Positions 49,532 to 64,000 of a stretch of 64,000 nt of DNA are shown in pieces (positions within the stretch are counted from its first letter, which is position 1; each line of letters opens with the position of its first letter). Both the position numbers and the translations under genes were made by a program. Source of the stretch: Bugula neritina (lineage: Eukaryota; Bryozoa; Gymnolaemata; Cheilostomatida; Bugulidae). The notes below the pieces were generated by a model. That model was not told where the DNA came from, ran no database searches, and was given only the letters and a program-made list of their open reading frames with translations. Location of the stretch: positions 17,530,633 to 17,594,632 of the forward strand of contig OZ037769.1 in NCBI GenBank assembly GCA_964035545.1, in the 5' to 3' direction.

Positions 49532-50236
49532 TCATTTCCCCATTCTTATAATGTCAAATGGCCTCTTGTTTCTGGATTTCTGGTCAAAATTAAGCTCACG
49601 AATGAAGGGTGTAGCAAGAGTGACCGTGCTGGAATCACAACCCAACCATTTGTACAAAGCACCATGAGTAGCCACATCAGCTTTAGCTTCTGTTTTTCCT
49701 ACCATCTTCTGGACGGCTTGACAGGCTTTAAACTTGCCAACAGTGTCCGCCAGTTGGCCTGTCAAGGTAGGCTGAAGCTCTCTAATGTAGTTAGAGAGGG
49801 CATGGTTAGTTCTGTAGTCAGGATCATAGTACCCAGTTTCAGCTTGGAAATAGCCAGTCACTCCCCCTAGTGGACTGTTGTAGCCATATTGAGATCTTAC
49901 TGGAGCACCTAACATACAAATATATATATTGAATATTAATATACATTATATTACTAATATAGATAGCAGACACTCTGTTAAGTTAAGAGATTGCTATAGT
50001 CTGGGTAATACTATACAATATAATGTAGTACACTACCTTATACTATACGCACAGTATAGTTTATACTGCAATATAGTTTATACTACAATATATAGATTAT
50101 ACTACAATATATAGATTATACTACAATATAGTTTATACTACAATATAGTTTATACTACAATATAATACGTACCGTGCACACACAGACAAAGTAAAGTAGC
50201 AACTAGACTAGACAGTAGAAGACAAGACGATGCCAT
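49532..50236 (-). CDS. Small secreted protein of unknown function, two exons, complete
   Basis: Exons: 50236-50173 (ATG) and 49908-49532 (TGA). Phases close and predict 146 residues. Residues 1 to about 21 (MASSCLLLSSLVATLLCLCV) are a strong signal peptide. The mature part starts Gly/Tyr-rich (YGYNSPLGGVTGYF and ETGYYDPDYR), then a helical middle containing FKACQAVQKMVGK, and a basic end (KSRNKRPFDIIRMGK). Two cysteines in the mature chain (about residues 83 and 112) could pair. No family was recognised, so no function is proposed. The intron carries a TACAATATAGTTTATAC repeat. Both splice sites are canonical and codon use looks like a real gene. Confidence 0.7.
50040..50170. repeat. 18-bp ACTACAATATAGTTTATA repeat in the secreted-protein intron
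   Basis: About seven copies directly adjoining the donor at 50172. Confidence 0.75.
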
Positions 50237-50373
50237 GACAAAGGAGTCGATAGTTAGAAACTGTAGAGGTGGTAAATGTTGCTGTTGCTTCTGCACGCTA
50301 TTCTATATACGTATTACTTAGTACTGCGTATGTATCCGTCACTCAGCTTATAAATTATCTACACACCAGAGTG

Positions 50374-50384
50374 GATATATATAC
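50374..50384 (-). promoter_or_regulatory. Possible TATA element of the secreted-protein gene
   Basis: GTATATATATCC on the minus strand about 140 bases before the ATG at 50236, in otherwise non-repetitive DNA. Confidence 0.3.
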
Positions 50385-50995
50385 CCCAGCACTGCCTACT
50401 CACTCATTACACAACCTTCCTCCTAGTCAGTGAATTAAACGCAGAAATTATTGAATAAATAGCCTTGCGTCTCTACGCAGACATCAACCTAATCATACAG
50501 TTTCCGATTATATAAAATGTTTATTTGTTACAATTCATATAAATACTTAATGAAATCTCATTACTTGCTGAAACCTAATTAATTATTAAAATTAAATTTC
50601 TAGTAATGTATAATGGAGGTTATATCACCCTATTATTCACAATATAATTAATTAATAGCATGTCTATTGGGGCTACAGCTCTGCTAATTGAATAGAAAGT
50701 TGCGTAGTAATTGTTAGCATTGAATCTATATACATTGGAATAAGTGTAGCCTTCAGCTATTAAAGTCTTTATAATATGACTTATCTCTCTCTGCTTTTAT
50801 ATATTACATGAAAGTGTTGTGCTGTAGCGACAGTAAACCCTATGCATATCCCTGTTGCTACAATCCCTTGTATATGAGTTACTATAATATATATATATCT
50901 ATAGCATAACATGCAGTAGCTAACTAGTTATACTAATAGTATAGTTGGTGTAAAAAGGTAGACTAGCTGATTAATTATTTATATTTCAATTCCAG

Positions 50996-51054
50996 AGTCT
51001 GAGAGGAGAGCAGATGATGTGTAGAGTGAAGTGGAAACACTTTGGTCACAGCAA
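50996..51054 (+). other. Possible 5' untranslated exon of the STRA6-like gene
   Basis: Preceded by TTTCAATTCCAG and followed by a GTGAGG donor. It cannot be joined in frame to the next exon without a stop, so if used it is untranslated. Confidence 0.25.
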
Positions 51055-51109
51055 GTGAGGCTAGATGGTGGAGATCAGCACCATGGACTACACTAGAAGG
51101 AGAGGAGGA

Positions 51110-52070
51110 GACTATGCAGGTATAGACGTACTAGATTATCAGGAGAGACTATGCAGGTATAGACGTACTAGATTATCAGGAGAGACTATGCAGGTATAGA
51201 CGTACTAGATTATCAGGAGAGACTATGCAGGTATAGACGTACTAGATTATCAGGTAAAGGTTAAGTGGGAGTATATTGTGTGGATAAACAAGAGAGATAG
51301 GGATGTGTTAGAGTAACTATATGACTCTATAGCTGATACAGGCTTAATAGCTGATACAATATAAAGCTTTCTTAGTGCTGATATTGTGATGAGTTGATAC
51401 TGTCATATCAGCTGTGGTGTTTCTCAGCTCAACACCAGCTAGTGTTACTATATACTAGCTGTTAGCATACTGTTACTATACACTAGCTGTTAGCATACTG
51501 TTACTATATACTAGCTGTTAGCATACTGTTACTATATACTAGCTGTTAGCATACTGTTACTATACACTAGCTGTTACTCTATACTAGCTGTTACTATAAT
51601 TATACTAGCTGTTACTATATACTAGCTGTTAGCATACTGTTACTATATACTAGCTGTTACTCTATACTACCTGTTACTATATACTAGCTGTTACTCTATA
51701 CTAGCTGTTAGCATACTGTTACTATATACTGTTACTATACTGTTACTATATACTAGCTGTTAGCATACTGTTACTATACTGTTACTATACTGTTACTATA
51801 CTGTTACTATACTGTTACTATATACTCTTACTAAACTGTTACTATATACTGTTACTAAACTGTTACTATACTGTTACTATACTGTTACTATATACTAGCT
51901 GTTACTAAACTGTTACTATATACTAGCTGTTACTAAACTGTTACTATATACTGTTACTATATACTGTTACTATATACTGTTACTATACTGTTACTATACT
52001 GTTACTATAGTTACTATATACTGTTACTATACTGTTACTATAGTTACTATATACTGTTACTAAATACTAT
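51110..52070. repeat. Two minisatellites upstream of the STRA6-like start
   Basis: A roughly 37-bp unit (about 51105-51255, four copies, with CAGGTATAGACGTACTAGAT) and a compound ACTGTTACTATATACTAGCTG array (about 51440-52070). Confidence 0.8.
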
Positions 52071-52112
52071 AGTCTCAGCTGAGCGGGCAACTCTCACACT
52101 GGTCTCACCAAC

Positions 52113-63582
<11,470 letters not shown>

Positions 63583-63729
63583 GTGAGAACGTTTACCTGG
63601 TATTACATCTAATTCATGTGTTTGTAACTCAATATCTATTTCAAAGACATGCAGTGCAACAAGTATACGTTTATTAATAGAGGAAAAGTATCCGATTATA
63701 AAGAGTCAGCGAGGTAAAGGTGAGGCAGC

Positions 63730-64000
63730 TACTGCAGTGTACTGTGTGCTATTGTTACAGTTCTATCTATATAGTACTGTGTGCTACTGTTACAGTTCTA
63801 TCTATATAGTACCGTGTACTACTGTTACAGTTCTATCTATATAGTACTGTGTGCTACTGTTACAGTTCTATCTATATAGTACTGTGTGCTATTGTTACAG
63901 TTCTATCTATATAGTACTGTGTGCTACTGTTACAGTTCTATCTATATAGTACTGTGTGCTACTGTTACAGTTCTATCTATATAGTACTGTGTGCTACTGT
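63730..64000. repeat. About 36-bp minisatellite, STRA6-like intron 15, runs off the window
   Basis: About seven copies containing GTGTGCTACTGTTACAGTTC and TATCTATATAGTACT. Each holds TGTTACAG, a good acceptor match. The next coding exon is outside the window. Confidence 0.88.

Overview
The window is animal nuclear DNA. It has spliced multi-exon genes with GT-AG introns and polyA signals, a Ty3/gypsy-type LTR retrotransposon, and no bacterial gene organisation. The gene content (importin-9, a Bcl-2-fold protein, an FKBP14-type ER foldase with an HDEL tail, a STRA6-type membrane receptor) points to a metazoan. The AT-rich, minisatellite-filled introns suggest a non-vertebrate, possibly a sponge or another early-branching animal, but the sequence alone does not fix the phylum. 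I built exon models by hand from splice sites, reading phase and remembered family motifs. The phases close across every junction in the five main models, apart from the unresolved 5' end of the large + strand gene.

Layout. (1) 1-11443, minus: 17 exons of an importin-9 gene, whose C-terminal end lies beyond the left edge. (2) 12770-18288, minus: a complete nine-exon gene for a predicted 558-residue protein with two tandem Bcl-2-like domains and an N-terminal myristoylation-type motif. (3) 18289-21726: repeats and spacer. (4) 21727-41734, plus: a gene of at least 20 exons for a roughly 1,770-residue disordered protein that I cannot name. One of its introns carries an intact LTR retrotransposon (27437-34804). 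(5) 42523-45491, minus: a complete four-exon FKBP14-like gene, convergent with gene 4, with a non-autonomous DNA transposon in one intron. (6) 49532-50236, minus: a small two-exon secreted protein. (7) 52113-63582, plus: 15 exons of a STRA6-like receptor, with the C-terminal exon or exons beyond the right edge. One of its introns contains a 241-bp perfect-length inverted repeat.

Most intron length here is tandem minisatellite. In many introns the repeat unit is a copy of the adjacent splice junction: the acceptor or donor, sometimes with the first or last bases of the exon. Inside exons of gene 4 the same kind of expansion appears, but only with unit lengths divisible by three. This splice-junction amplification and the tandem Bcl-2 gene are the two observations most worth following up. 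The genes do not form an operon and have unrelated roles: nuclear import, apoptosis-type regulation, ER folding and retinoid or small-molecule transport.
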